Made by a program: the position numbers and the translations under genes | Assembly: GCA_018127085.1 (NCBI GenBank) | Contig: CM030724.1 | Span: 434,001 to 498,000 of the forward strand | Direction: 5' to 3' | From: Pneumocystis sp. 'macacae' | Taxonomy: Eukaryota > Ascomycota > Pneumocystomycetes > Pneumocystales > Pneumocystaceae | DNA: 64,000 nt | Notes under the pieces: model-generated | Database searches by the model: none | Told to the model about the DNA's origin: nothing | What the model saw: only the letters and a program-made list of their open reading frames with translations | Shown: in pieces, positions 14,501 to 28,200 of the stretch | Position numbering within the stretch: position 1 is the stretch's first letter | Layout: every line of letters begins with the position of its first letter

Positions 14501-17235
14501 AAATCCAAACACTGATATGGATGATATTATTGGAAAAATAGTTCAAGCAAGAATAATTTCTGTAAAGAAAACTCAACTTAATGTTGAAATATTAGGAAAG
14601 TATCATGGGAGAATTGACATGACTCAAATATATAATTCTATTGAAGAAATTGAGGATCTTGAAAATCCTCTTCAGGTTTTTAAAGTTAATCAAAAAGTCA
14701 ATGCAAAAGTGATTGGGTACCATGACTCGCGAGATCACCGTTTTTTAGCTATTACTCATCGCTCTTCCAACATTCATAAAATATTTGAGCTTACAGCAAG
14801 ATCAAAAGATCTAGAAGGGAAAACAATGCCTTTATTGTCGCTAAATGATATTGATATTAGCTCAATACAAATGGCATTTGTAAATAATGTATTTCAAGAT
14901 TGCATATGGGTCAATATATCACCCAATATTAGAGGAAAAGTTAACATATTAGATGTTAGTGATAATATTGATATTCTTCAAAATATTTCAAAGTATATAC
15001 ATATTGGTTCAGCTATTCAGTGTAAAATCATTAAAATTAATACAGAGATAAATCAATTAAATCTTTCAATTCGTGCTTTAAATTCAAATTATATATCTAA
15101 CTATAGTTCTGTAATAATCGGCTCTATACTTCCAGGCAGAGTTGTAAAAGTAGTGGAGACAGGATTTATAGTTCAAATTAGTGAAAATATTGTTGGGAAA
15201 ATTTACTTAACTGATATTGATGATGAATATAATATGAATTTAACTAAAAAATATCAGAAGAATCAAATAATTAAAGTATTTGTTCTAGATGTTGATGTTC
15301 ATAATAAGAATATTGCATTATCATCAAGAGATTCTCGTGTTCTATCATCTATGCTTAAACAACGTGATCCAGAGATTACTTCATTAGAACAGCTTAAAGT
15401 TGGTTTACTTTTTCGAGGTTTTATCAAAAATATTGCTGAAAAGGGGCTATTTATTAGTTTAAGTAGAAATATTGTTGCTAGAATTAGAATTGATGAAATA
15501 TCGGATCAATTTATTCAGGATTGGAAATCTAGTTTCAGGTTGTATGATCTTATTGAAGGAAAAATTATTTCGATAGATGAAAATAAGAAAATAGAAATGA
15601 CTTTGAAAAAAAGCAAATTAAAATCATTGAAACCTTTATTGGGATTTTTGGATATTTCGAAAGGAGAAATAGTTGATGGCATAGTTAGAAAAATTACGAA
15701 TTTTGGAATGTATATAAACCTTATAGGTTATAATGATGTTAGTGGATTATGTCATATATCTGAAGTAAGCTTTAAGAAATTATTAATTTTGCTTTATATA
15801 ACCTTTAAAGATTGCAGACTGTAAAATAAAGGATATTAATAAGATATATACAGAAGGTGATACATTGAGAACTTATATATTGGATATCGATTATGAAAAA
15901 CGTCAGATTTCATTGAGTCTTAAGCATTCATATTTTCAAATAGAAGATGTTTTAGATGAAATAGAAACAAGTCATTTATTTAACAATGGTTTTGACGGTC
16001 AAGTCATTCAAGATCATTCTATAAATAATGATGTTTGTATTCTTTTAAAAAAGTACATATTTCTAATGAAATATTAGGAATCTTTAAAAAATATTGATAT
16101 TTCTTCTAATTTAACAGATGGTAGTGAGATTAAAAATAAAGATAAAGATGCTTTTGTTCATACAGAGACAGATGATTTTGTTGATGGTTTGTCTTTAGGA
16201 AAATTTGATTGGACTGGAAATTCTGGCTTTGATGATGATAAATTAATTACTACTATAGAAATTACAGATAATCATGTTTCATTTAAGAAAAAGAAAAAAG
16301 ATATTGATCTTTCTGAAGATAAAACTGCTATTCTTAATGAATTGGAACCTAATACTCCTGTTGATTTTGAACGTCTTTTATTGAGTTCTCCCGATTCCTC
16401 ATACATTTGGATTAAATTTATGGCATTTCATGTGCAGCTTTCTGAATTTAATAAAGCAAGAGAAGTAGGTGAACGTGCTCTTAGATCTATAAATTATAGA
16501 AATGAAAAAGAAAAATTTAATATTTGGATTGCTCTTATGAATTTAGAAAATACTTTTGGCACAGAAGAATCTCTTAATAATATTTTTAAAAAAGCATGTG
16601 AGTTTAATGATCCAAAATTAGTAATGAAAAACCTCTGTAGTATATTTATACGATCAAAAAAGAATGAGGTAGTTTTTGTATATTTAATTGTATGAAAAAT
16701 AATTTAAAATTTTAGAAAGCAGATGAACTGTTCCAACTTATGATTAAAAAATATAATAAATCTTTAGATGTATGGGTAAATTATGAATCCTTTTTGATGG
16801 AAAATAATAACTGTGATCTTTCTCGAGAATTGTTTTTTCTTAGTCTTAAGAATTTATCAGGATCGGACCGTATGTATTTAAATTATTGATAATATTTTTA
16901 ATTTATTTGTAGTTCTTAAAGCTAAGAGTAAATTTGCACAATTGGAATTTAAGTATGGAGATCCGGAAAGAGGGAGAACTCTTTTTGAAAATCTTTTAAG
17001 TAATTATCCAAAATCTACTGATTTATGGTCAGTTTTTTTGGATTATGAAATCCAATATGGAGAACAAGATAATGTTAGAAAATTATTTGAGAGAATTATT
17101 TCTATAAAAATGTCAAGTAAGAAAGCAAATTTCTTTTTTAAAAAATGGATTGTATATGAGAAAAAATATGGTACAGATGAAACTATTGAAAATGTAAAAC
17201 AACGTGCTGTAGAATACGTTTCAAATTTTACATAA
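11595..17235 (+). CDS. RRP5: RRP5 rRNA-processing protein (S1 + HAT repeats)
   Basis: A large nucleolar RNA-binding protein needed for both 18S and 5.8S/25S pre-rRNA processing. The N-terminal region is basic (MQKSKKKRLESILNKGKG) and carries the family motif DFPRGG. A long series of S1 RNA-binding domains follows; recurring signatures such as GIVPILHMSD, GVKAFLPVSEMSE and GIIELGHISDDD are visible. The C-terminal HAT/TPR-like helical repeats contain DFERLLLSSPDSSYIWIKFM and DPERGRTLFENLLSNYPKS and end EYVSNFT. The spliced length is about 1,650-1,700 aa, in line with the family. More than ten short introns interrupt it; the longest uninterrupted exons are about 12126-12815 and 14331-15824. It converges on the 5S rRNA gene and the DUF5745 gene. 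Confidence 0.92.
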
Positions 17236-17378
17236 ATCTTACTATATATTAAATTTATGAAATTATAAGAAAATATAAATATTTATGTAATGTAAATATC
17301 TAGATACTATCTTCTAAATACCATATATTATATATACTGTTTGTTTTACAATATTATAATTTTAGATTATTTTTAAAA

Positions 17379-17497
17379 ACTACAGCACATCGTATTCCCA
17401 TATGGTCACCCACTATAGTACTGACGACGCCCTTCAGAGCTTGACTTCGCAGATCGGACGGGATACGGTATATTCTCTGAGGTATGGCCGTAGCTGT
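17379..17497 (-). rRNA. 5S ribosomal RNA
   Basis: The minus strand reads as a complete eukaryotic 5S rRNA of about 119 nt: the 5' ACGGCCATACC, the box A/IE/box C internal promoter region, and the GGGAATACGATGTGCTGTAG 3' arm that pairs with the 5' end. A T5 run (plus-strand A's 17375-17379) immediately after the 3' end is a pol III terminator. It is a single copy in the spacer between the 3' ends of RRP5 and the DUF5745 gene, not part of an rDNA repeat. Ends are good to a few nucleotides. Confidence 0.9.
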
Positions 17498-17596
17498 CTA
17501 AGAGGCATCAAAAATAATTTATATATTAATAGCGTCATATAATTAATTAAGATCAACAGACATGTAATTGAGAAAATAAAATAGAAATACATAAAT

Positions 17597-19356
17597 TTAA
17601 ATTTTATGAGTAGCCATCTTTGATACCAAATCTTCATGTGAATGTAATTCTTTAGAATAAAGTTTTTTGGCAGACATTAATCGTTCTTCAAGGTCCTTAG
17701 TAAAGTTTTCATTATATTGAGAAAAAAAAGCATGAGACTTTGGTTCTGGTAAAGAAGAGAATGAAATATCACTTAAATGTGCACTATATTGGTTTTTATA
17801 TGAAATGTTACCATTTTTCTCCATTTTTAAGTTATTTGATGTTTTTTTTTTTTTTTCCTTCAAAGATGGTTTTAAATTTTGTCTTAAATGAGAGCGTTGT
17901 GCATATAGTGCATTTAAAGCATTTCTTCTCCGTTTACGTAAATAAAGTGTATATGGAGAATCTATTTTGAATAGATCTCGATGATTTCTTTTTCTAAAAA
18001 AAGCTATATTAGTGGTATCATTATTAGGTGAAGAATCCTGAGAGGTATTTTCTTTAAAATAAAAAGGTTTATTTTTATGTGATGTATGTAAGACATGTGG
18101 ATATATTTTTTTATTGTTATCTAAAGTGTTTGATTTTATTCCAAAGTTTTCTTTTAGTATTATATTATGATAATCTTCATTTTTTTTTTTTAAAAAATTC
18201 TTGTCAAATTCAGAATAGAAATCCGTGTTAATTAATCGTTTATTAATAGATATTTTGCTTGAATTCTCTTCACTAGAGAAACTAGATTCTGATAATTCAT
18301 CTTCTGAGCTTTCTGAATCCCATGTATTTAATGAAACTTTTTGCATCATTTTCTTTATAGAGTATGGACCTATATCAAAAGAATTCTTATGTGAAGTATT
18401 TATCGATGAAGATAATGGTGATATCTGATAATCTGTTGGCATTTCAAAGAAATAAGGTGAAGATGTTTGTGTTCCAATAGACCGATATAAAAGTTTACAT
18501 CCTTTATTATTGTTTTTGTTTTTTTCATAACTATGTGTATTTTTGATCATTTTAGAATTTTTCTGATGCTTTATATTTTTGTTTTTTACCAAAAATGTCT
18601 TTTTGGAAGATTGATTATCATATGTAGAATGTGTTAAACCTGGATTTAAAGAATTGATTTTATTAAATACTTTGTTTGCACGATTATTAATATAAGACAT
18701 AATAGAAAGTGATTCTGATGATGTTAAAGAATTTGGTGTACAAATAGTATCATGTGGATCTTTTAAAGAACTGCAAATAGATGCTTCATTATTTTGTGAA
18801 TTATCCGTTTCTTCATCAAGACTATGTGTTTGATAAGAAATAGAAGAATTGTATTCTTTTTGACTTTTTTCATCATTTTCTTCCTGCTTCATAGCTATTC
18901 TTTCCTTTAATAGCTGTAAATTGCCTATAATTACAAGTACTTCAATAATATTGAGAATGGATTCCATGTCATGTTCAACTACTAAAACAGGGTCGATATG
19001 ACTAAGGTCTATTCTTAAAGATTCATGTGAAATTGTTCCAAGGAGTAATTTTAAATATTTGATTTGTGTTTTCTTAGAATTATTTTTACGGCTTGTAAAT
19101 GGAAATTGTGTATTATAAAGGCCCTCGTATAACCGAATTATATGATCAACAGAAATATCTTCAAGTTGAATTGGATCAGAAATAGAGTATTTGTAAAATA
19201 ATTTGTTTAATTCCTTTGTTAATTCTATTTTTTAATTAATATGTTTCTAATAATATAAAATTCCAGTTTTGCTATTATTAATATAAAAAAGAAAAAAGAA
19301 AACTTACTTTTGTATCTTTTCTTCTTTACATGCAATTTTTTATCATTTTTCTCCAT
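17597..19356 (-). CDS. DUF5745/CEP95-like uncharacterised protein
   Basis: Function is not known from the sequence. Exon 1 encodes a short Lys-rich start (MEKNDKKLHVKKKRYK), and the intron ends just before LTKELNKLFYKYS. The next about 100 residues form a conserved-looking helical domain, including QLEDISVDHIIRLYEGL and SHESLRIDLSHIDPVLVVEH, leading into [20 protein letters not shown]. This resembles the fungal DUF5745 domain related to the N-terminus of the centrosomal protein CEP95. The remaining 430 residues are low-complexity, rich in Ser/Asn/Lys with acidic patches (SESSEDELSESSFSSEENSS). The C-terminus has a short predicted coiled coil (KDLEERLMSAKKLYSKEL). The domain assignment is by recollection of the pattern and is moderate at best; the gene itself is secure because of its 456-codon open exon. 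Confidence 0.6.
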
Positions 19357-19632
19357 TCTTTTAAAAATTTTTATTTATTTTTTAGGCTTTTTAAAATAAA
19401 TTGATTAAATGAAGGTTAACACGTTAGTACACGACTATGATTATTTGAAATTTGAAAGTAGAAAATAGAAAAATAAAGAATTTTAAAAAATTTGAAATTG
19501 AAAAGAGAAAGAAGATTCGGTTTATAAACACTATTAAAATATGTATATTATAAAGTTTTTTTATGTCAAAAAAGCTATTAAAAAAACAAAATATTAAGAA
19601 AATAGTTTACAAAGAATATAAAAGTTAGAATT

Positions 19633-21237
19633 ATGGAGGAAAAGAAAGAGTCCTTTCTTATGGATTTTAAATCCACTGGTAACAATAAATCAAAGTGTCG
19701 TATGAAGTATTCAACTCTGTATAATTTTCCATTATCTGCTTTACAAAGAAATTTATCGGGAAATAATATTTATGATCTATCCATCTCAGGTGAGAAAATG
19801 AATAATATAATATTGTTTTTGATTTCTTCTTAGTAAGGAAAATGATTATGAAGTCTTTTTATAGTTGTCCGCAAGACCAGTTTTTAATTGAAAATGATGG
19901 TGTTTTGAATATTCCATTTGCTGTTTCATTTTCAAATAGTATATAAACTATTTAAATATAAAAGTAATAATCTATTCAGATCATCCTATTTTTTGTATAG
20001 CAGATGAATTGGGATTTGTTTATTTAATTGATAGTATAAAGAAAGATAAACCAATCAGTTATATTATCATTATTATTATTTTGTTTAATATTTATTAGGT
20101 AATTTTTTAAAGCTAAAGTGCCATGATAATGCCATATTTGATATTTCTTGGTCTTATGATGATAGACTTTTGGTAATATTTTTAAGAAATTTCATGTAAT
20201 TATAAACAACTTAGGCATCATCATCTGGTGATCAAACAGCTCGTGTGCTTGATATATCTACTCAGAAATTTATTGCGATTCTTTCAGGATCTGCTTCTAG
20301 CACTTTGAAGCAAGTATCTTTCCAAAAAGATGATTCTAGTAAAGTATTTTTTTGATTAAACGTTAAGTCTCATATTTTTCAAGATATCTTAGCAACTTGT
20401 TCTCGTAATGGGAAAATATTAATATGGGATCTTCGATCATGTAGCTTAGAGTCTTCTTCAGGTGATTGTTTTGAATTTTTTGAAATTGTATATTAATTTT
20501 TAGAATCAACACAAATGCCAGTAGTTTCTATTTCAAATGCTCATGGAAAAATAAAACATCATCCTAGAAGATCTAAGTTGTCTCCTATAAGTAATTCTGT
20601 TACATCTATACAATGGCTTCACAGAAAAAATCTTTTAGCTAGTGCATGTGATGCTAATAGGTTTCTAATTTGAAAATTATTATTAATATTGATATTATTT
20701 AGTTTGATTAATATTTGGGATATTCGATTTTGTTCTCAAAAATTTATAAAACTTTACGAATCAAAGCCTGCAGTTAGTATAAAAAATAAAAGAGATTATG
20801 GAATTACATCACTTTCTATGCCTTCATCCGGATCTATATTTTATGGACTTAGTAAGAATAATTATATATATGCATATTCTTCAATACACCCTGAAGAACC
20901 CATTGGTAGTTTTACACATCCACAACTTGTAGTGAAATCCTTTTTTGTTAAGATTTCATGTTCAAGAGATGGTGAATTTGTAGGATGTGGAAGTACCAAT
21001 AGTCAGGTTATAATAGCAGATACAGCTAGTATGGCACAGAATAGAAATGTTGGTGTTGCATTAATGGCGGGTTGTGAAAAAGAAATCACTGGTATATCAT
21101 GGAGTTATGATGACTGTCTTGCAAGTATTAGTGATGATGCAAGTTGTAGAATTTGGAGGCAAAGTCGAAATAATGAAGCAGAAACTATTAAAAGTTGGAA
21201 TGAAGGGAAACGCTGGAGATGGGGATGGTCTGAATAG
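19633..21237 (+). CDS. CDT2: CDT2 WD40 substrate receptor of CRL4 ubiquitin ligase
   Basis: A WD40 beta-propeller protein. The N-terminal part has SALQRNLSGNN. The repeats include FLKLKCHDNAIFDISWSYDD, LLASSSGDQTARVLDIST, ILATCSRNGKILIWDLRS and SVTSIQWLHRKNLLASACDA, with the last blades ITGISWSYDDCLASISDD and ASCRIWRQSR. The spacing and the long inter-blade insertion (KHHPRRSKLSPISNS) match the DTL/Cdt2 family, which targets PCNA-bound Cdt1 and the fission-yeast RNR inhibitor Spd1 for CRL4-mediated degradation in S phase and after damage. About seven short introns occur; the last exon begins near 20702. Other WD40 proteins cannot be fully excluded, so the symbol is moderately secure. Confidence 0.75.
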
Positions 21238-21792
21238 TATTTAGGATTGTTAATGGTTTAATTTTTTTATGTATGTTATAGTTTTCTATTTATGTATTTT
21301 TATATTGATAATATGTTAATTGTGATGATATAAAATATTTAAGGATTATGACTATTTATTATTTTAAAATTATAATTTATTTTGTACCATTTTATTATAA
21401 TTAAAATTAAATTATATAAATTACTTGGCTTTTGCAATGAGTTCTAATTTTGTAAAACCGTGTATACCATCTATAAAAAGTTTAAGATTTTAAATGCTGA
21501 TAAAAATAATTAGAACTTAAATATATCTTTTTAAATAAAAATAATTAAATATATTAGTATAAACATATAGACAAAAATATAAATGTCTGATTACTAATGT
21601 TGAAAAATTTAAGAAATGTAAATTATGAATTTAGTATAAAGTAATAAATATATGCTTAGACTATACTATAATTTCTTCAATATTAATACATTTCTAAATA
21701 TTAATATAGCCTTAATATTAATTGGTATGATTTATTTATAAAACAAAATGTTGTTTTAAAAAAATATTAATAATATAAATAAATTCGTATAA
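21238..21792. other. AT-rich spacer between converging genes
   Basis: About 555 bp between the stops of CDT2 and RPL32. It contains only AT-rich sequence with no ORF, tRNA or repeat array that I can recognise; it presumably holds both 3' UTRs and termination signals. Confidence 0.6.
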
Positions 21793-22354
21793 TTATTCCT
21801 GTGGTCTAACACGTGCTGTACCATTAGTTAACCTCACACCCAGCTTCATTGCTTTTTCTGCAATAAGTATTCTTTTTCTTGAAGAAACTGTTGATGCAAT
21901 TTCACCAATATAAGTCTTGTTATGCATTAATAAAACATCAACATCAGAGACATTCCGAATGAGAAATGTATAATACCCTCCAGGACTGAAGCATGAGAAA
22001 GCTATATTTTAATAAATTATTGTTGTTTACCGCATATGACGAGTTCTTTTATCAGATCCATATCCAATCCTAGGCATAGCTATTTGGCCCTTGAATCGAC
22101 GTCGAACTACATAGCTCATCAACAAATAGATGAAAACAGGCACTAAGACGGCCATCATTACCTCTATTATCAATACCCTTGGGTTTTCTCCATGATGGTG
22201 CAATACATTTATATCGATCTACAAATATAAAATTAATCGAATTTTCCTAAAAAAAAGGAACTATGTTCTATAACACAAGTGTACCTGATTGGTGACGTAC
22301 AAAGCGTTTTGTCCGCTTCTTTATAATCTTTGGATGCAAATTTGATCCTGACAT
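21793..22354 (-). CDS. RPL32: Ribosomal protein eL32
   Basis: Large-subunit ribosomal protein. The first exon encodes [20 protein letters not shown] followed by HQSD, the second [18 protein letters not shown] and the third [20 protein letters not shown]; the last begins [15 protein letters not shown] and contains [19 protein letters not shown]. The protein ends [14 protein letters not shown] at about 131 aa, the usual length. Three introns (about 45-60 nt) are needed, one splitting the Arg codon between HM and RPGG with a GT at CATATGCG|GT. Start at 22354. It shares its upstream region with no close gene; TIF3 ends 150 bp away in the same orientation. Confidence 0.93.
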
Positions 22355-22506
22355 TATTATAAAAAGTGAATTTGGTCGTGGAAAATTTTATTTTTGCTGA
22401 TAAATAGGGTTAACCCTATAAAAAAATAAATTACGAATTAAACTAAAAAAAATATATATAGCTATTTTCCATGATTTTTTTTAACATATAAAAATATTAA
22501 AATAGT

Positions 22507-24101
22507 TTATCGTTTCCTAGACAGCTTATTAACAGTGGACCAGCCATCTATATCAGTTTCTGCTTCAACTATGGATATAGAATCTGTAGATTTTGAAAAA
22601 TCTTCTAAATGTGTTTTAAAAGAATTTTGTTTCATATTGATTTGTTTTTTTTCCAACTTTTGATTTTTATAATCTAAAGATGCATTTCTCTTGTTTTTTT
22701 CTTTTTTGCTTAATTTATTAAATCTATATGTTTCTCTTTGTGCTTTTTCTCGTCCAAAAGTTTTTTGGTCTTCAGCTGCTTGCCTTTTCTCCTTTTTCTT
22801 TTGTTCTTTTTCTTCAATTTCTCGGATACGAGCATTAGAATCTACTGGACGTGCATCACCGAATGGGTTGGGTTTTGTTGATATTTTGGGAGTTTGAGAA
22901 GGCTCTTTTAGGCTTTCGTCTCTAGGCTTAAGAACCAGTTTTGGGCGTTCACCAATACTAGATGTTTTTAAAGTATTATAATTATTATCTAAAAGAAATA
23001 AAACGTGTTAATAGATCAATGAACAAAACTCACTATTTCCATAATTACGATCACCAAATCCGCTATTTCTATATCTTTCTCCATTTCTCCAATCAGTATT
23101 TCGATAATCGTGTTTTTCTATAGAAAAATCTGATTCTGGTAAACCTTGTAACGGTCCTTTACGTTCCCAATTTGAAAAATCTCTAGGGTTATCATTTGAA
23201 GCATATGTTCTATCGTTATTTCCAGAATAATTCCTTCGTTCATATGTAGATCGCCTTTCGTGTATGGTTTCGATAGGAGGAAGAGGACTTGAACGTCTCC
23301 ATTCACCTGCTGTTCTATCTTCAGCAGGATCCCGATCTATATGTCCTTTACGTGCTACTTTATGTAAGAAACTAATAAAAAATGAATATATAATATACGA
23401 GGCTCTGCAACACTTATTTTTATAGCTCTACCACTTAGAGTTTTTCCATTTAAAGATATGGCATTTATAAGTGCTTGCAAATCTGTGAACTCTACATATC
23501 CGAAACCTTTAGGTCTATCGTCTATTTGATCACGCATAAGTCTTATATTAGTAACAAATGGTTGACCAAAAAAATTTGTAATTTCAGATTCTGTGATATT
23601 AAAAGAAAGATTTCCTAGATGAGCAGTATAAGGAGGCTCTTTAGGTAGAGGTATCTGTTCGCGATTTACAGGACGATCTGATTGTATTAATATAAAGCAA
23701 AATCCTTAAAAAATACCAAGTTTATATGATTGATCACGATCTTTTCCATAACTTTTATCGTTATAATTTCGATCATAATAACTTGTTTTTGTTTCCTTCC
23801 TATCAAATAAAGCTATAATTATTTTAGATTTTTTTTATATATATAAATCCAAATTAAACATACGAGCAATAGGCATATCTTCCATTTCATCTGCCCAATT
23901 TGAGCCACTCAAAAAATCACTTAAACTCAATTTTTCGCCTTTATTCTGAAAAAAATGAGTATCATATAAATAAAATAGTTTAAAAGTCATGAAATATTTT
24001 TATACCCTTTTTGGACCTATATTTAATTTGTTAGAAATATATATATTAAAAAATAAATTATGTAATAAAGTTATTTTCATGCACAAAAAAGACTTACCCA
24101 T
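22507..24101 (-). CDS. TIF3: Translation initiation factor eIF4B
   Basis: An RNA-binding factor that stimulates the eIF4A helicase and mRNA recruitment. The N-terminus, KLSLSDFLSGSNWADEMEDM, is the conserved eIF4B/Sce3 start. An Arg/Tyr/Asp-rich linker leads to one RRM: PYTAHLGNLSFNITESEI (RNP2) and GFGYVEFTDLQALINAISL (RNP1). A DRYG-like stretch rich in Arg, Asn and Tyr follows, and a Lys/Glu-rich helix (EEKEQKKKEKRQAAEDQK) ends in GWSTVNKLSRKR. The 5' end is unusual: the coding part of exon 1 is only ATGG (24098-24101), followed by an 11-nt exon (GTCCAAAAAGG, near 24013-24023), giving MGPKRNKGEKLSLSDF in frame. About seven introns in all. Confidence 0.85.
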
Positions 24102-25246
24102 ATTTTCTCACAAACAGGAATCTCAATATCTGTTCTCTGTCTATTAATTATTATTATTTTGATGCTTTTTTTAAACTTTAAAAGTTTCGTATCTGTTTTT
24201 ATTAAATTAAAATTTTAAACAATCGTTAATGTTTTAAAAAAAATTAAAGATTTAACTGAAAATATAATTTTTATAGTTAAGATTTTATACAAGAACAATA
24301 TCTATTTTTTAAAATTGTAAATTCACTTTTTTTGATATGTTTTTTATCTATGATATGGTATTTTAAAAAAATTTGAACTTATATTTCTAAATTTATTATA
24401 TTTTTTAGATAATTTAATAATAATATAATAATAATATAATAATATGTTTTCTATATTTAAATAGAAGTTGTCTTAAATAAAAATAATCTTTATAATATTA
24501 TTTTTCGAAGTTGTTAGACTAATATTTCTATTTTTTTGGAATTCTACTAGAAAGTTTGAAACTATTTAATTACTATTTATTAATATAATAGAAAATATTG
24601 TGTTTATCTAATATATATACTAAAAAAATTGTAGTACAAAAGTTTTCATTGTAAAATATTTAAAATTGATAATCTTTACTTTAGTAAGTACAAAATATTT
24701 ATAACTTTATTGTTTTTGCCATATTAATAAATTGAACAATAATATAAGTATACTATAGTTATTTAATAGAAAAATGGTTGTGAATTGAATACACATCTTT
24801 CATATTTAATTTTTTTTAATTATTTTTAGATACTTCAAAAGATGGTTTTATGTAAAAAATTGAGTTAATATTTATATAAATTTTAGTTTTCTTAAAATAT
24901 TATTTATTTAAAATATGTTATATAATTAATATATATTTATAAATCTTAAAACTTGAGATTTTTTTCTACAACGTGAAATATTTTAATATAATTTATTTTC
25001 TAAATTTGGATAAAACTATGAGTTCTTCTATTTAATATTATTTGGATAATATATAAACGTATTTTTTTATAATTACATACTACTAATTTTACAATTTCCT
25101 AATATTTTCACAGATAATATAAAATTATATTTCAAAAAATTGATGAAAATTTTCATAAAAAAGTAGTTTTTAAAACATAAATACACACAAATACTTTAAA
25201 ATAATAATTCAAATGAATAAGACTTATTTTAAAATTAAAGAATCTA
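24102..25246. other. AT-rich divergent intergenic region
   Basis: About 1.1 kb of nearly pure A/T sequence between the 5' ends of TIF3 and FMP27, with a short TAATAATAA tract near 24416-24445. It presumably holds both promoters. No ORF or RNA gene was recognised. Confidence 0.65.
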
Positions 25247-28200
25247 ATGGAAATATTAATAGAAAATATAATTTCATGGATTACTATTATTATTATAAGT
25301 TATATTTTTTTGACGCATATAGCCTTGGGAATAGTCAAAAAAATAACAGGAATACATATACGCCGTCTTGGTTATCTCTCTATTCATGGTATTCAGTTTC
25401 ATCATAAAAAACAACTTGATATATATTTTGAATTATTGAAAATACAGTTCCATAAGCCAACTCTAAATAAGAAGGCATGGATTAGTTTTTCCATTAGTGG
25501 TGTTTCCATAAAAATCAATAAATTTAACAAAAAGGATTTAGAAAAAAGCAACAACAAAACATATATAACTTTTTTAAAAAAATTTAAACAAAAATGCATT
25601 CACTTATTTTTCAAGATATTAAATTCTTTTATTTTTTTTAAAATTAACAATTGTGTTGACATCATAATTACTGATGCTAAAATTAATATTGAAAATTTCG
25701 GTAAATTTTTTATAAGCGTGTTTACTACACATTTTAACAATACTTATAATTATGGGTCATATTTTGAGGTAAATAATAATGATAAATTAAATGTTTTATC
25801 AAAAAAAAAAGCATTTAAAATTATAAATACAGTAGATTCTATACTTTTTATATCAAAAAACAAAACGTCGTTTGAATTAATAAATAGAGTTTTTATTACT
25901 TTTCAAGGTTTATTAGATTATCCTATAGAAGATGTAAAATGTATTCTAGAATGTAGGAAAATTATATTACATCTCGATGAATTTGCATATATGCATAATT
26001 ATGAATTAGACTATTTTATTGATTATTTTGATTTTATATTTAGTGACCTCTTTAAAGTGGAAAAAAATACTTTAGGAAAATCATTAATAGGATTAAATAA
26101 GCAGCGTATAATTAAAAAAAAATATTGGTTTAATATAATTGATGAAATACAATTTCATATTGCTAATTTAGAAATAAAAAAATCGATTTTACCCTTTAAT
26201 TTTGAAAATTCTATTTTTTTTCTGTTAGAATTAAGGGATATTGGAATAAACATAAAATGCTCTGATCAGAACTCTGCACTTTATACATATTTTTTTGAAA
26301 AAAAACCAATTTCTTATGAACTACTTGCATCATGCATTTCATTAGCAATAAGCATCCATCAAAAAATAATACCAAAAGAAAGGAATCTCATCTTAATACC
26401 TATGATTACTTTTACATGCAAAACTGTTATTAATCATTTAGTTAACAATACTATGATTACTAAAATACCCTATAGTGTTGATATTATTGCAAATTCTGTT
26501 ATTACTTCACCCTCAATAGATTTTTGTCATGAAAGATTATTATTAATTATTTCATTATTTAGATCTATACATTCTAATCACACATTGAAGTTATCAAAAT
26601 TCCAATTATTACAAAATTCTATTCTTAAATTAAATCTTAATTTTTCCATTTATGATCCACTAGTCCGAATATTAATTTTTTCTAAAGATTCAGATTATAA
26701 AAAATCAAAATATCAAGAAAATGCAATGTTTATATTAATATTATCTAACATATTTTTAGATATTCAAACTAAAGTATCTACTAAAACATCTGATCTATCT
26801 TTTATTAATCTAGCTATTCTATTTATTTCTCAGAGATTATACTATCAATCATCTTTTATGCAAAAATACAATATTTCTACTACAAAAAATTTTACTTTTC
26901 GTCTTAAATTTAATTTATTCCCGTTCAACAATATTTCTATTGGAACTTTTAGCGAAAATATGTTTATTAATTTAAATAATATCGAAGCAATTCAATATTT
27001 AAATAATTTATTTTCAAATATTTTACTAAATGCAAAATGTGATAATTCAAATAAAAAAAATACGAAAATAAAAAATACATTTTTTTCATACAATTTTAAT
27101 AAATTAAAAAAAATAGAGTGTCGTGGATCAGAATTAAATATTATTATTTCAGGAAACGAGCCTAAAATATGTTCTGAACATAAAGGAATTTTGCTTAAAA
27201 TAAATTCATGGAAAGTGGATTATTATTTCTCGGATATGAGTTTTAAAGGATTGCTTTTTTCTGAATATCAAGGAAAAAACTTGTTAAATTATAAAGAATA
27301 TGTCTTGAAAAAGTCTATTTTTAATATAATCCAAAATTCAAATGGCATATTATTGTTTAATGATTTAAAAATATTAACAGTACATTCAGAGAATATTTTA
27401 GATACGGAAGAACCAATTATAGAAGTTATAAAACTTAAATTAACATTTAATGTTGGGACTAATAATAAAGATATTTTATTATTTGTTTCAACTGAAACAA
27501 ACCAAGTATATATGACTTATTCTTTACTTAAGCATTATGCTATTCTTCTTGCTATAAACATTTTAAAAAAAACATTTTTTCAAAATATTCATAAAACTCC
27601 ACAAAATCATAATATTGAAAATATGCAAACGGGCCATTTTTTATGCGAATTTATGTCAATGCAAATATATGTATCATCACTAAAAATTGAAATCGAATTA
27701 CCTGCTAAACAGTTTTTAATGCTTCATATATATAAAATAAAGTTTTCGAACGATAGAAGCAAAACATTATTATGTGAAATTGAAAATATAATTTTTTATG
27801 TCCGTAGTCCAGTTATTCAGAAGTTCTGGGATAAATTTGTCAATATCAGTCAATTTACAATTCACTTTGAATTAATCAAAACATCTTATGAAAATATACC
27901 TAAAATAACTTTATCTACTGAAGCGATACGAATTCGTATTCCTCATAAATTTACTTTGCATATGATGTTAGAAAGTATACAGAATAATATAAAAAGCGCA
28001 AGACAATTACACTATTGTTTTTTTACAAATCCATCTGGCTATATTTCGATAAATCACTATGTTAAAGAAAAAATATTATCTAAAATTCAGTTAAAATCTA
28101 ATATTGTATCTCTTGACGTAGAAGATGATCCATTTGAGGCGAGACTTGGACTTATTTGGAGAATAGGATTAATAGAACAAAAAGCTCGGATTATGCGTGA

